Shown here piece by piece: positions 16,701-25,347 of a DNA stretch of 35,803 bases. The stretch comes from Fimbriimonas sp. (GTDB taxonomy: Bacteria; Armatimonadota; Fimbriimonadia; Fimbriimonadales; Fimbriimonadaceae), in contig JARLGV010000053.1 of assembly GCA_031292555.1 (NCBI GenBank), positions 1 to 35,803 on the forward strand, read 5' to 3'. The position numbers and the translations under genes are program-made. Under the pieces are notes generated by a model. The model searched no databases, was not told the DNA's origin, and saw nothing but the letters and a program-made list of their open reading frames with translations. Positions within the stretch are counted from its first letter, which is position 1. Every line of letters begins with the position of its first letter.

Positions 16701-16727
16701 AGGGGGCGGCTCGATAAGCCGCCCCCT
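16701..16727 (+). terminator. intrinsic terminator of the DUF3352 gene
   Basis: A perfect 11-bp GC-rich stem (AGGGGGCGGCT / AGCCGCCCCCT) with a 5-nt loop starts 6 bp after the stop codon. The downstream sequence is only moderately T-rich (CATTTGGTTTCT). Confidence 0.8.
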
Positions 16728-16856
16728 CATTTGGTTTCTATTCTGGTACCGGTTCCGGCACGACTCGATTGCTCGCCAACTCCAACTCTCCAAGTCGCCG
16801 ACCCCGTACCCAGAACGCTGAACCCCGCCTTGCTCCCCTCGACCCGCGCGTAGTGC

Positions 16857-18407
16857 TTAGCCTCCCGCAACGTCGTGCTTCGGCGGTTCGGTTCGATCGG
16901 CGATTGCGTAGGCGGTGAGGTAGTAAAGCTTGGCGGAGTTCGTCAGCTTCAGGAAGTCGATCTTGTCGACAGTGTCGGATGGTTGGTGGTAGTCCGGCGT
17001 GAAGCCGTCGAATAGGAAGGCGATCGGGATGTGGTTGCGGGCGAAGCTGTAGTGATCGCTGCGCGTGTAGACGTCTTCGGCATCGTACTTGAAGCGGAAG
17101 CCTACCGACTTGTTCACCTCTTGGATCGTTTGGTCCAACTCGGTGGAGATCCGCTTGCTGCCGACCAGCCGGATCGTGTCGAGGTTCTCTTTCTCGACGT
17201 CAATCCTTCGTCGATCGCCGTTCTGCGCTCCGTAGGAATCGCGGGCGACCATGTCCATCTGCAACTCAGCGACCATCTTGTTCAGGGGAACCGGTGGGTG
17301 AGCGACCAGATACGAGGAGCCAATGAGGCCCATCTCTTCGCCACAAAACGTCATGAAGACGATGCTGCGCTTCGGCTTGACCCGATTGATTGTCATCGCG
17401 TGTGCGATCGAAAGCACTGCCGTGGAACCCGAACCGTCGTCGTCGGCGCCGGGATAGACAACCGCGCCGTTTTTGCCGAGATGATCGAGATGCCCACCGA
17501 TGCCGATGTACTCGGCCTTCAGCGTTGGATCGCTTCCGGGCAGGAGTCCGACCACATTGGGAACGCCGATCAGCTTTGACTCGACGATCGCGCGAAGGCG
17601 GACGAGACCCTTGCTGAACGTGACGGTTGCGCCCTTGGCTCCCGTGCCCCCATCGGTCGACATCGTCAGGCCGGACAGCAGTTCGGAGGCTGCTTGGCTA
17701 GAGATGGTTCCCATCGGTAACCGATTGGGACGTTGGGCCGGCAAGGTTGTGCCGGCTAATCGCTGAGCGCTGTAGGAAATATCGGGCACGGACGGTAAGA
17801 CGTTCAGAATCGCGGCTGGAGACTGCCGGCTGATTGCGATTCGGAGCATGTTCGGAAGCTTGTCGTCCATCACGATCACGATGCGCCCTTTGAGGTCGAC
17901 GTCCGTCAAGTCGGGCGAATCGGAGGTGGGCTTGATCATGGCGACAACCGAGGTCACGTTGAGATCGGTCGAGAGCCCGGCCATCCGGTAATCCTTGCCG
18001 GCCAGGATCGTCTTGTTTCCTCCCAGCACGTCGATGTAGCTTCCGCTATCGACGAAATGAGTTTGGCTGAAGGGTACGTTTTGGAAGTACGTGCCGTTGT
18101 CTCCCAACGGCTTCAGGCCCCAAGCCTTGAAGTGGGCGGCGACAAAGTCGGCTGCCTTTTGGAAGCCGGGCTGTCCGGAGCCCCGTCCCTCGCAGTCATT
18201 CGCCAAAAAGGTCAGGATCTGCTTCGCCTGACTGATCGAGATCGAGTCCCATCCTGCCTTGAGTTCGGCAGGTGGCGGCTGCTGGACGCCAGGAAACTGG
18301 GCCGATGCGCTGGCGGCGAGCATTGCCGTAAGGCAGATTGGTGACCAACGGCGAGTGCGATGTGTCGAGGGAAGGGGCATGCCGTACATTTTAGTCAAAG
18401 GAGGCAT
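16857..18407 (-). CDS. secreted M28-family zinc peptidase
   Basis: About 516 residues. A signal peptide ('RTRRWSPICLTAMLAASASA') directs export. A PA-type insert (about 130-270) precedes the catalytic domain, which shows the M28 zinc-site motifs in order: 'GGHLDHLG' (about 304-311), 'GADDDGSGS' (about 320-328), 'FCGEEMGLIGS' with the catalytic and metal Glu (about 354-364), and 'RSDHYSF' near the C-terminus. M28 enzymes are di-zinc amino- or carboxypeptidases. The start is uncertain: ATG at 18407, 18389 and 18380 are all in frame and none has a clear ribosome site. It is monocistronic-looking, separated from gapA by a palindromic terminator. Confidence 0.9.
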   Translation of the reverse strand: MPPLTKMYGMPLPSTHRTRRWSPICLTAMLAASASAQFPGVQQPPPAELKAGWDSISISQAKQILTFLANDCEGRGSGQPGFQKAADFVAAHFKAWGLKPLGDNGTYFQNVPFSQTHFVDSGSYIDVLGGNKTILAGKDYRMAGLSTDLNVTSVVAMIKPTSDSPDLTDVDLKGRIVIVMDDKLPNMLRIAISRQSPAAILNVLPSVPDISYSAQRLAGTTLPAQRPNRLPMGTISSQAASELLSGLTMSTDGGTGAKGATVTFSKGLVRLRAIVESKLIGVPNVVGLLPGSDPTLKAEYIGIGGHLDHLGKNGAVVYPGADDDGSGSTAVLSIAHAMTINRVKPKRSIVFMTFCGEEMGLIGSSYLVAHPPVPLNKMVAELQMDMVARDSYGAQNGDRRRIDVEKENLDTIRLVGSKRISTELDQTIQEVNKSVGFRFKYDAEDVYTRSDHYSFARNHIPIAFLFDGFTPDYHQPSDTVDKIDFLKLTNSAKLYYLTAYAIADRTEPPKHDVAGG

Positions 18408-18433
18408 GGTTCGGTAAGCCCTCGCAAACAGAG

Positions 18434-18465
18434 CGGGCTCCTGCTTCTAGAGAAGCAGGAGCCCG
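18434..18465. terminator. palindromic terminator between gapA and the M28 gene
   Basis: Two perfect 15-nt arms (CGGGCTCCTGCTTCT and its complement) separated by 2 nt form a 32-bp palindrome, starting about 40 bp after the gapA stop. On the minus strand it is followed by 'TCTGTTTGCG', only weakly T-rich. A terminator of gapA is the simplest reading. Confidence 0.7.
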
Positions 18466-18504
18466 AACGATCAATCAGGCCGGTTACTTGCCGGTCTGCG
18501 AGTC

Positions 18505-19512
18505 TCAGAGTCGGTCGGCGACGAACTTGGTGATGTCGGCCAACCGAGAGCTATAGCCCCACTCGTTGTCGTACCAGCTAACGACCTTCACGAAGTTTCC
18601 GAGGCCGATTGTGTCGACGGCGGAGAAGATCGAGGAGTGCGCATTGCCCTTGATGTCGGACGAGACGAGCTCTTCCTCGGAGTATTGCAAGATTCCCTTC
18701 ATCGGGCCATCGGCATATTCCTTGACAGCGGCGTTGATTTCGGCGGGGGATGCGTCCTTGCTGAGCAGTGCCGTGAAGTCCACGACCGATACGGTCGGTA
18801 CCGGAACGCGGAACGCCATACCGGTGAACTTGCCCTTGAGCTCAGGAATGACAAGGCCAACTGCCTTCGCCGCGCCGGTGGAACTGGGAACGATGTTCTG
18901 TGAAGCGCTTCGGGCGTCTCTCAGATCCTTGGCCGCCGTATCAACCGTCTTCTGCGAGTTGGTGAAGGCATGGACGGTGGTGAGCAGTCCCTTTTCGATG
19001 CCGAACTTCTCGTGGAGAACCTTCGCAACGGGCGCCAGACCGTTCGTCGTGCAGCTTGCATTCGAAATGACGTGATGCTTGGTTGTGTCATACACGGAGT
19101 CGTTGACTCCGAGGACGACAGTCAGGTCCTCGTTCTTCGCCGGGGCGGAAATGATGACTTTCTTGGCGCCATGATTTCGATGAGCGACCGACTTGGTGGC
19201 GTCGGTGAATAGACCGGTCGACTCGATTACGATGTCGACGCCGGCAGTGTCCCACGGGATCGAACCCAGGTCGCGCTCGGCGAACACGGTGATCGCCTTT
19301 CCGTTGACGATGATCTCTTTCTCCGTGTGCTCGACCGTGCCCTTGAAAGGTCCGTAGGTGCTGTCGTATTTGAACAGATGGGCATTGGTCTTGGTGTCCA
19401 CTAGGTCGTTAATTGCTACAACCTCAAGGGCGTCCGGATATCTCTCCAAGATCGTCCGAAGGGTGAGTCGACCGATGCGTCCAAAACCATTGATGCCGAT
19501 GCGTGTTGCCAT
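18505..19512 (-). CDS. gapA: glyceraldehyde-3-phosphate dehydrogenase, type I
   Basis: A 335-residue cytoplasmic enzyme of glycolysis that converts glyceraldehyde-3-phosphate, phosphate and NAD to 1,3-bisphosphoglycerate. The Rossmann motif 'INGFGRIGR' is at 7-15, the catalytic Cys154 lies in 'SNASCTTN', and the base His181 in 'TTVHAFTNSQ'. Asp36 in 'AINDL' suggests preference for NAD over NADP. Length is normal. A good ribosome site (AGAAGG) precedes the ATG. No pgk or tpi follows, so it stands alone, with the MFS gene upstream in the same direction across a 161-bp gap that probably holds its promoter. Confidence 0.98.
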   Translation of the reverse strand: MATRIGINGFGRIGRLTLRTILERYPDALEVVAINDLVDTKTNAHLFKYDSTYGPFKGTVEHTEKEIIVNGKAITVFAERDLGSIPWDTAGVDIVIESTGLFTDATKSVAHRNHGAKKVIISAPAKNEDLTVVLGVNDSVYDTTKHHVISNASCTTNGLAPVAKVLHEKFGIEKGLLTTVHAFTNSQKTVDTAAKDLRDARSASQNIVPSSTGAAKAVGLVIPELKGKFTGMAFRVPVPTVSVVDFTALLSKDASPAEINAAVKEYADGPMKGILQYSEEELVSSDIKGNAHSSIFSAVDTIGLGNFVKVVSWYDNEWGYSSRLADITKFVADRL

Positions 19513-19673
19513 TTAATTAACCTTCTTTTGTTGCTCGGCAACGTCGCCAAGTCTAGTTTGGAGTTTACCGGAGTCACTCGAATAGGGATCGCCTAGGATG
19601 ATCCAATGCGGTAAACCTTCGAATCTTTGACGGGAGTCGGGAGGGAAAGATCCCGTGTTTTTGATTTGCCCGA

Positions 19674-20963
19674 TTACTTCTCGACGCGCAAAATGCGCGT
19701 ACTGAGAATGAATCCGATGGTCAGACATACCGCGCATCCGAGGAACGGAGAGTATCTGCCGAAGGAGTGGCCGAGTCGAAGATGCTCGCCAATCGGCTGA
19801 AGCTTTTCGTACATCGTCGAACCGATCGGCGTGCCGATTATGGCGCCGATTCCTTGCGCGGTCATGATCGCCCCCAAGTTGGCGCCCCGGCAATTGGGAT
19901 CAATATCGCTCACGCTCGCCATCCATGCAGGGATGGCCAAGAGAAAGCCGATTCCGACCGGAATCCCGCCAGCGGCAAAGATCAACGGGCTGCGCATCGG
20001 AGGCACGATTGCTCCCAAGGCGATAAGCCACAGTCCGGCGGAACACGCGCCAAGCCCAATGTGGACAGCCCTTGCGCGACCGATCTTTTCGCCGAACTTC
20101 GAGATCGGGACGCTGGCGATTCCCATCACTATCGCTCCTGGGCCGATGAGCAGCCCAACCATGGTTTCGCTGAAGTGAAACTGGTCGTACGGAAACAGCT
20201 TGAAGATCGCCATCGGGAAGCCGACGCCGATGAAGGTCACGATCGCCAAGATCAGGTAGGAGGGAATCTTCCGAACCGACTGGAGGAATACGACGAATTC
20301 GGATTGCCCGGCTTGCTCTTTTTGAACTTTGGATGGTTCGATCGGATCCACGAATCGCCAGACGGCAAGAGCTACGCAGGAAAAGAGCCCGGTCGCGAGA
20401 AGGAGCCCGGCCCACTTGGTGTGAGTCACGTCGTTGACGATGCCTTCAAGCGGAAAGGCGAACGCGATTCCGAGCATGTAGCACAGGTTGAGCAAGGACA
20501 TCGCCTGCTGCCTCTCGTCGTCGTCGACGGCCTCGCCTACTGCCGAGAACGCCGCGGGCCAAAGCATGGCCGCTCCTAGACCGTCGCAAGCCCGAAGGCA
20601 CACGAACGCGAGAATCTCAAGCGGTTTGCCATCGGTAGTAGGGATTGCGAAACTCACGAGCGACGTGACGACGCTGATCATCGGACCGATGAGCATCAGC
20701 TTTTTGGGCCCAAATCGGTCCGCCATGTGCCCCATCGGGCTCTTGAAGACTGCCTCGCACAACAGAAACGCGACGAGGACGAAACCGAGGGCGGTAGCGC
20801 CGAAATGCCGGTCTCCCTTAAGGTAGATCGGCATCGCCGAAATATTCAGGACGGCGTATCCGATCTCGGCGAGCAGCGCGATCACCAGTAATTTGGCGAC
20901 CCGTGGACGCCGCATGAGCGGAATCTCGTTTGTCATTTCCGGAGCGGTGACCGTGCTTGCCAT
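19674..20963 (-). CDS. major facilitator superfamily transporter
   Basis: About 429 residues with 12 predicted membrane segments. The MFS signature between segments 2 and 3 is present ('GHMADRFGPKKL'), and a related motif lies between segments 8 and 9 ('SKFGEKIGRAR'). A central hydrophilic loop around residues 205-225 divides the two six-helix halves. It is a cytoplasmic-membrane uniporter or proton-coupled transporter; the substrate cannot be told. The family resembles drug-efflux/sugar-type DHA1 members. It precedes gapA on the same strand, but the gap is long enough for a separate gapA promoter. Confidence 0.88.
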   Translation of the reverse strand: MASTVTAPEMTNEIPLMRRPRVAKLLVIALLAEIGYAVLNISAMPIYLKGDRHFGATALGFVLVAFLLCEAVFKSPMGHMADRFGPKKLMLIGPMISVVTSLVSFAIPTTDGKPLEILAFVCLRACDGLGAAMLWPAAFSAVGEAVDDDERQQAMSLLNLCYMLGIAFAFPLEGIVNDVTHTKWAGLLLATGLFSCVALAVWRFVDPIEPSKVQKEQAGQSEFVVFLQSVRKIPSYLILAIVTFIGVGFPMAIFKLFPYDQFHFSETMVGLLIGPGAIVMGIASVPISKFGEKIGRARAVHIGLGACSAGLWLIALGAIVPPMRSPLIFAAGGIPVGIGFLLAIPAWMASVSDIDPNCRGANLGAIMTAQGIGAIIGTPIGSTMYEKLQPIGEHLRLGHSFGRYSPFLGCAVCLTIGFILSTRILRVEK

Positions 20964-21061
20964 CGATCTATTGATGCGGAAACCAGCCGGTTCCGGTTGC
21001 GGTCAGTTTACTGAAAGCCCTCCAAATGGGCTTATTAGGCGGAGGAAAATGAGACCCGGCA

Positions 21062-21133
21062 GAGGGGTGCGGAGCGGGGGTTGGTAAAAGGGCCCGATGG
21101 CTCTATCTCCTACCCTCAACCCCCACTCCCCTC
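21062..21133. repeat. imperfect fold-back repeat after rpsI
   Basis: G-rich sequence at 21062-21086 (GAGGGGTG..GGGGGTTGG) is largely complementary to C-rich sequence at 21111-21133 (CCCTCAACCCCCACTCCCC), with small gaps. It sits in the 189-bp gap between the rpsI stop and the MFS start. It may end rpsI-operon transcription or be a remnant of a dispersed repeat. Nothing else is seen in this gap. Confidence 0.45.
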
Positions 21134-21152
21134 GGCACACGCCCCTAGAGGA

Positions 21153-21548
21153 TCACCTCTTAACGAACTGGAAGCCTCGGCGAGCCTTCTTGCGACCGTA
21201 CTTCTTGCTTTCCTTCACACGAGCGTCTCGAGTGAGATAGCCGCCGGATCGAAGGTCCTTCTTGAGCTCGGTGTCTATCTCAAGCAGGGCTCGGGAGATG
21301 CCCAGGCGGATGGCGCCGGCTTGACCGGTGATGCCGCCGCCTTTGGCGGTCGCCTTGATATCGTACCGACCGTCCATGTGGAGGTGGACGAGCGGGCTCT
21401 TGACCATGATCTCAAGGACGGGGCGACCGAGATACTCTTTAAAGTCTCGTCCGTTGATCGTGATTTTCCCTTCGCCTGGCGTGAGCCAGACGCGGGCAAC
21501 GGCGCACTTGCGTCGTCCGGTTCCGTAATTCTGTTGCGTGGATGCCAT
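21153..21548 (-). CDS. rpsI: 30S ribosomal protein S9
   Basis: A 131-residue protein of the small-subunit head. 'YGTGRRKCAVARVWL' at the N-terminus and the C-terminal basic tail 'RGFQFVKR', ending in Lys-Arg that reaches the P-site tRNA, are diagnostic. It follows rplM after only 3 bp, the near-universal rplM-rpsI pair, and is the last gene of this ribosomal block. Confidence 0.98.
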   Translation of the reverse strand: MASTQQNYGTGRRKCAVARVWLTPGEGKITINGRDFKEYLGRPVLEIMVKSPLVHLHMDGRYDIKATAKGGGITGQAGAIRLGISRALLEIDTELKKDLRSGGYLTRDARVKESKKYGRKKARRGFQFVKR

Positions 21549-21551
21549 CGG

Positions 21552-21995
21552 TTAGTTCTTATCCTTCTTGATGTTTAGGGGCTCGGGGTTCTGTGCCTCG
21601 TGGGGATGCTCGCTGCCGGCATAGACCTTCAGCTTCTTGAAGAGAGCCTTGCCGAGTTTGGTCTTGGGTGTCATTCCCCACACCGCCTTCTCGACGAGTT
21701 TGACGGGATCGTCCTCCAGCATCTTGCCGCGACTGATGTTCTTAAGCCCGTCCGGCCATCCGCTGTGCCAGTAGATGATCTCGTCGCACTTCTTGCCAGT
21801 AAGAACGACTTTGGACGCGTTGATGATGATCACAAAATCGCCGCAATCTGCGTTGTACGCAAAAGTCGGTTTGTGCTTGCCTCGGATAACCTGAGCGACC
21901 TGGGCGGCCAAACGACCGACCGGTATGCCGGCGGCGTCGACCACATACCATTTGCGCTCAATGCTTCCTTCCTTGTTCGTGTATGTCCTATTCAT
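21552..21995 (-). CDS. rplM: 50S ribosomal protein L13
   Basis: A 147-residue early-assembly protein of the large subunit. Characteristic segments include 'RKWYVVDAAGIPVGRLA', 'ADCGDFVIIINA' and 'WGMTPKTKLGKALFKKLKVY'. The ATG at 21995 gives normal length and has 'AGGA' upstream; the frame stays open to 22208 but that would add 71 residues unlike L13 and run into truA. The 85-bp leader between truA and rplM holds two perfect small hairpins. Confidence 0.98.
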   Translation of the reverse strand: MNRTYTNKEGSIERKWYVVDAAGIPVGRLAAQVAQVIRGKHKPTFAYNADCGDFVIIINASKVVLTGKKCDEIIYWHSGWPDGLKNISRGKMLEDDPVKLVEKAVWGMTPKTKLGKALFKKLKVYAGSEHPHEAQNPEPLNIKKDKN

Positions 21996-22013
21996 TTCGG
22001 TTTTCCTGTCTGT

Positions 22014-22068
22014 GCCCCGTGGGGCTCGTGCCTGACGATTGTTATGGGTAGTGTCAGAGCACGCTCTG
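22014..22068 (-). promoter_or_regulatory. two hairpins in the rplM leader
   Basis: CAGAGC-2 nt-GCTCTG (22055-22068) and GCCCC-2 nt-GGGGC (22014-22025) are perfect inverted repeats between the truA stop and the rplM ribosome site. L13 leaders that bind L13 are known in other bacteria, so autoregulation is possible, but I cannot match a known leader structure. The first hairpin could instead stop truA transcripts. Confidence 0.35.
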
Positions 22069-22080
22069 TCGCTACACGTT

Positions 22081-22869
22081 CTAGGAAGCTGTTGATCGGT
22101 TGTCTCCGGACCGGTTGTCCTTTGGATTGCGGCCATAGCGTATGCGCATAAGGCAAAGCCCGTTTGCAGGCAATACCACTGGCCACATGAGACGATTCCG
22201 CTCCTCACCGAGGAGTCTGCTGACCTCTTCGACGGGTCGATAGCCGCGCCCTACTTCCAAGAGAGCTCCGGCGATACGGCGCATCATTCCTCTAAGGAAC
22301 GCCGTTCCAACCACGTCCACCCACACCTCATCTCGAACCTGGCGCACATCGATGGAAAAGAGGGTCCGGCGGGTGTTCTCCACGCTTGGATCCAGTTCTT
22401 CGGTGAACGCTACGAAATCGTGATCGCCGACCAGCGCCCGGGCGGCCTGATTCATCAGGCGTACGTCCAGTGGTCTGCCGTAGTGGTGCGCGAAGCGGGA
22501 CCGGATAGGGTCTCGAACGGAAGTCGAGATCCGGTAGCGATACATTCGATCCTTGGCGCAAAAGCGGCTATGGAACGAGGCGTCAACCTGCTTCGAGGTG
22601 ACAACGGCAACATCGGGCTCAAGTACACGGTTCAGAATGCGCGCCCACTTTTCCGGTTCGATCGGCACTTCAGTGTCGAAGTGACAGACCTGCCCTTTGG
22701 CGTGCGCGCCGCTATCAGTGCGGCTTGCCCCTACGATCTCGATTTCCTCGCCCGAGATACGGCGAACAGCTTCTCTCAATGTGCTCTGGACAGTTCTCTG
22801 CCCAGTTTGCGCGGCCCACCCGCGAAAATCGGTGCCGTCGTACGAGACGACGAGCTGTATCCTTTTCAT
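22081..22869 (-). CDS. truA: tRNA pseudouridine(38-40) synthase TruA
   Basis: A 262-residue enzyme that isomerises uridines 38-40 of the tRNA anticodon arm. The N-terminus 'VSYDGTDFRGWA' is typical and the catalytic Asp52 lies in 'GASRTDSGAHAKGQV', as Asp60 of the E. coli enzyme. 'AFLRGMMRRIAGALLEVG' near the C-terminus is also conserved. Its place between rplQ and rplM-rpsI is common in Firmicutes and related groups. The last ~20 residues are less conserved and run close to the rplM leader. Confidence 0.96.
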   Translation of the reverse strand: MKRIQLVVSYDGTDFRGWAAQTGQRTVQSTLREAVRRISGEEIEIVGASRTDSGAHAKGQVCHFDTEVPIEPEKWARILNRVLEPDVAVVTSKQVDASFHSRFCAKDRMYRYRISTSVRDPIRSRFAHHYGRPLDVRLMNQAARALVGDHDFVAFTEELDPSVENTRRTLFSIDVRQVRDEVWVDVVGTAFLRGMMRRIAGALLEVGRGYRPVEEVSRLLGEERNRLMWPVVLPANGLCLMRIRYGRNPKDNRSGDNRSTAS

Positions 22870-22934
22870 CGATATCGGTAAGGCTCGCCTTTCCGTTGAT
22901 GCCCGTCGAAGCGGAACAATCCGCCCCTACAATG

Positions 22935-23387
22935 TTAGTCGACTAATTCGAGAACGGCTACCGGAGCTCCGTCGCCGCGTCGCGGTCCGATCTTGGTGAG
23001 TCGCGTGTACCCGCCTGCTCGATCCTTGAATCGGGGACCGACTTCATCGAACAGATGCTTGACAAGATCCTCGCCGTTGATCAGACTCAGATTCTGAAGG
23101 ATCTGGGTCTTCTCGCCGATGGTCTTGCCCGCAAGCTTCTTCAGAGGCTTGGGCGATGAAGAGCTGTGGCCGACCAGCACGCGGCGCGCTCGGCGTCGTG
23201 CTTCCAGTCCGTCCTCCATCTTGGTGAGGGTGATCAGCTTCTCTGCCAGACGCTGAAGTTCCTTCGCGCGGCCGACTGTCGTCCGGACGTAGCCGTGGCG
23301 AATGAACTGCCGCTGCAGATTGGTAAGCAAGGCCATGCGTTGGTCGGTCGGCAGGCCTAGCTTTCGGTGGTCTACTTTATGTCTCAT
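22935..23387 (-). CDS. rplQ: 50S ribosomal protein L17
   Basis: A 150-residue protein near the exit-tunnel opening. The N-terminus 'MRHKVDHRKLGLPTDQRMAL' is diagnostic, and the conserved 'GGYTRLTKIGPRRGDGAPVA' appears near the C-terminus. It is slightly longer than in E. coli (127) because of a central insert 'RRVLVGHSSSSPKPL'. It follows rpoA by 29 bp as usual. Confidence 0.97.
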   Translation of the reverse strand: MRHKVDHRKLGLPTDQRMALLTNLQRQFIRHGYVRTTVGRAKELQRLAEKLITLTKMEDGLEARRRARRVLVGHSSSSPKPLKKLAGKTIGEKTQILQNLSLINGEDLVKHLFDEVGPRFKDRAGGYTRLTKIGPRRGDGAPVAVLELVD

Positions 23388-23416
23388 GTTTCTAGTCCGT
23401 CAGGCTTGGGCCCGTA

Positions 23417-24409
23417 TCAGAAATCGTCGTCGTCCTCGTCGTCAAGCGTGTCGAGGGACCGGTAACCACCCTTCGGCGGCTTCAACTCCAGGCCATGTTC
23501 GATCAGTTTGTCGCGAACTTCCAAGAGCGACTTCTTGCCGAATCCGCGAATTGCCGTCAGGTCGGATTCGGTGGCGATCGCCAGATTCTTCAGTGTGAGA
23601 ATGCCGGCTCGTCGAAGGCAGTTGAACGTGCGCTGGGAGAAATCCAACTCCTCGATCCGAAGGTCGGGGACGTTTTTGAGCAATTCGTCGTTATTCTCTT
23701 CGTCGATATCCAGATCCGCCTCGAATCCGGCCTCGCCGAGATCGAAGAACATGCGGAAATACTTGTCGAGGATGTGGGCGGATTGGCTCAGAGCATCGTT
23801 CGGCCGAACGGTGCCGTTCGTCCAGATGTCGAGCACAAGTCGCTCATAGTCGGTACGCATTCCTACACGAGTCTGTTCGACGGTGTAGTTGACCTTCTTA
23901 ACCGGCGTGTACTGCGATCCGGTCGGGATCACCCCGATCATGCCGCGGTACTTCTCCTGCTTTTCGGGCAGGACATACCCCGCGCCCCATCCGACGTAGA
24001 GTTCCATCGTCAGGCTGGAGTTAGCGTCGCTGATCGTAGCGATATAGACTTCCGGATTCACAACTTCGATTCCGTCCGGGCACATGATGTCCGCGCCGGT
24101 GACCCGGCCGGGACCCTTTACGTCCACTCGAACGATCTGCTCGTCGAATGGACCGTCGCCGGTCGATCGGATAGCGACGTCCTTCAGGTTGAGGAGGAGT
24201 TCGGTCGTATCTTCTTTGACGCCCGGGATCGGAGCAAATTCGTGGAACACCTTGTCAATGCGAACGGCGGCGATCGAAGCACCCTGGATCGAGCTGAGGA
24301 GGACGCGGCGGAGAGCGTTGCCGATCGTCTGTCCGTAGCCTCTCTCAAGGGGTTCGAGCACGAACTTTCCGTATTCTTGGTGAAGATCGAGAGTGGATAT
24401 GTGTGGCAT
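23417..24409 (-). CDS. rpoA: RNA polymerase alpha subunit
   Basis: A 330-residue protein that dimerises to start RNA polymerase assembly. The N-terminal domain (about 1-230) has 'GYGQTIGNALRRVLLSSI', the assembly helix. After a linker the C-terminal domain (about 255-315) has 'RTFNCLRRAGI', which includes the Arg equivalent to R265 that contacts UP elements and activators, and 'TAIRGFGKKSLLEV'. It ends in an acidic tail (DDEDDDDF). The gene before it is rpsK; rpsD, often found here, is absent, and two small hairpins fill the gap. Confidence 0.98.
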   Translation of the reverse strand: MPHISTLDLHQEYGKFVLEPLERGYGQTIGNALRRVLLSSIQGASIAAVRIDKVFHEFAPIPGVKEDTTELLLNLKDVAIRSTGDGPFDEQIVRVDVKGPGRVTGADIMCPDGIEVVNPEVYIATISDANSSLTMELYVGWGAGYVLPEKQEKYRGMIGVIPTGSQYTPVKKVNYTVEQTRVGMRTDYERLVLDIWTNGTVRPNDALSQSAHILDKYFRMFFDLGEAGFEADLDIDEENNDELLKNVPDLRIEELDFSQRTFNCLRRAGILTLKNLAIATESDLTAIRGFGKKSLLEVRDKLIEHGLELKPPKGGYRSLDTLDDEDDDDF

Positions 24410-24419
24410 GATTACTGGC

Positions 24420-24464
24420 GCGGACTGCCCGTCCGCAGGGTTTGGACGGGGATCAAGCCCGTCC
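24420..24464 (-). promoter_or_regulatory. tandem hairpins between rpsK and rpoA
   Basis: GCGGAC-5 nt-GTCCGC (24420-24436) and GGACGGG-7 nt-CCCGTCC (24444-24464) lie in the 60-bp gap. They could set the rpsK/rpoA ratio by attenuation or RNA processing. The second ends five nucleotides after the rpsK stop. This is inferred from symmetry only. Confidence 0.4.
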
Positions 24465-24469
24465 CCGTA

Positions 24470-24862
24470 TTAGACACGGCGTCGCTTGGGAGGGCGGCAC
24501 CCGTTGTGGGGAACCGGGGTCACGTCGCAAATGCTGGTGACTTCCAAGCCTGAGGCCTGAAGGGCGCGGATGGCGGTTTCACGGCCGGAACCTGGACCCT
24601 TGATCTGCACGTCCACTCGTCGAAGGCCATGCTCCTGAGCCAGACGGCTGGCTTTGTCGGCCGCAACTTGGGCGGCGAACGGAGTGCCTTTGCGCGAACC
24701 TTTGAAGTTGACATTGCCCGCGCTGGCCCACGAAATCGTGTTGCCTTGTGTGTCGGTGATCGTTACCAGCGTGTTGTTGAACGACGCGTGGATATGCGCA
24801 ACACCCACCGGTATGTTCTTGCGCTCCTTCTGCTTGCCCTTTTGTACTTGCTTTCGTGCCAT
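24470..24862 (-). CDS. rpsK: 30S ribosomal protein S11
   Basis: A 130-residue platform protein of the small subunit. '[18 protein letters not shown]', '[13 protein letters not shown]' and the C-terminal '[15 protein letters not shown]' are diagnostic and the length is typical. It lies 78 bp after rpsM and 60 bp before rpoA. Confidence 0.98.
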   Translation of the reverse strand: MARKQVQKGKQKERKNIPVGVAHIHASFNNTLVTITDTQGNTISWASAGNVNFKGSRKGTPFAAQVAADKASRLAQEHGLRRVDVQIKGPGSGRETAIRALQASGLEVTSICDVTPVPHNGCRPPKRRRV

Positions 24863-24940
24863 ATGATGTCGGTATATGGCTCCCCTTGTACTCCGATCCG
24901 GCGTCTGACGCCTTCTTGAAGAACGTAGGAGCCTGGGTCG

Positions 24941-25318
24941 TTACTTCTTCGCCTTCTTCTTGCCGGCAACTGTCTTCGGCTTGCCCTTTCGCGTTCGAGC
25001 GTTGTGCCGAGTGTTCTGACCCCGGGTGGGAAGCCCACGTCGGTGCCGGAGTCCACGGTAGCAGCCGATCTCCATCAAACGGCGGATGTTGCCGTTAACT
25101 TCGCGCCGAAGGTCTCCCTCAACTTGGAAATCGCGGTCCAAGATTTCGCGAAGGTGAGCGATTTCGGTTTCAGTTAGGTCCCGAACCTTCTTGCGCGGGT
25201 CAATCCCCGCCTTTTCGACAAGCTCGTGGACATTGTGCTTACCAATGCCGTAGAGCACGGGCAAGGCGTATAGCACTGCCTTGTCGCGTGGGAGATCAAT
25301 ACCTGCAATTCTTGCCAT
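24941..25318 (-). CDS. rpsM: 30S ribosomal protein S13
   Basis: A 125-residue protein of the small-subunit head that touches the P-site tRNA and bridges to the large subunit. '[13 protein letters not shown]' begins it, and '[20 protein letters not shown]' with a basic C-terminal tail is diagnostic. It follows rpmJ by 29 bp. Confidence 0.98.
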   Translation of the reverse strand: MARIAGIDLPRDKAVLYALPVLYGIGKHNVHELVEKAGIDPRKKVRDLTETEIAHLREILDRDFQVEGDLRREVNGNIRRLMEIGCYRGLRHRRGLPTRGQNTRHNARTRKGKPKTVAGKKKAKK

Positions 25319-25347
25319 GCTTTAAATTCTTCCTGTCGTCTACCTGC

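Noticed and set aside
19630-19665. Terminator hairpin after the MFS gene
   Set aside because: The 6-bp stem has a long loop and its T-run lies on the plus strand, where no gene needs it.
19767-20579. Open frame of 270 codons on the plus strand
   Set aside because: Antisense to the MFS transporter, very rich in charged residues, no family features; a shadow of the membrane protein's codons.
21996-22208. 71-residue N-terminal extension of L13
   Set aside because: The added sequence overlaps truA and is unlike any L13; the internal ATG at 21995 has a ribosome site.
23495-24553. Long open frame of 352 codons on the plus strand
   Set aside because: It lies antisense to rpoA and the rpsK end, has no recognisable family or ribosome site, and is explained by codon bias of rpoA.
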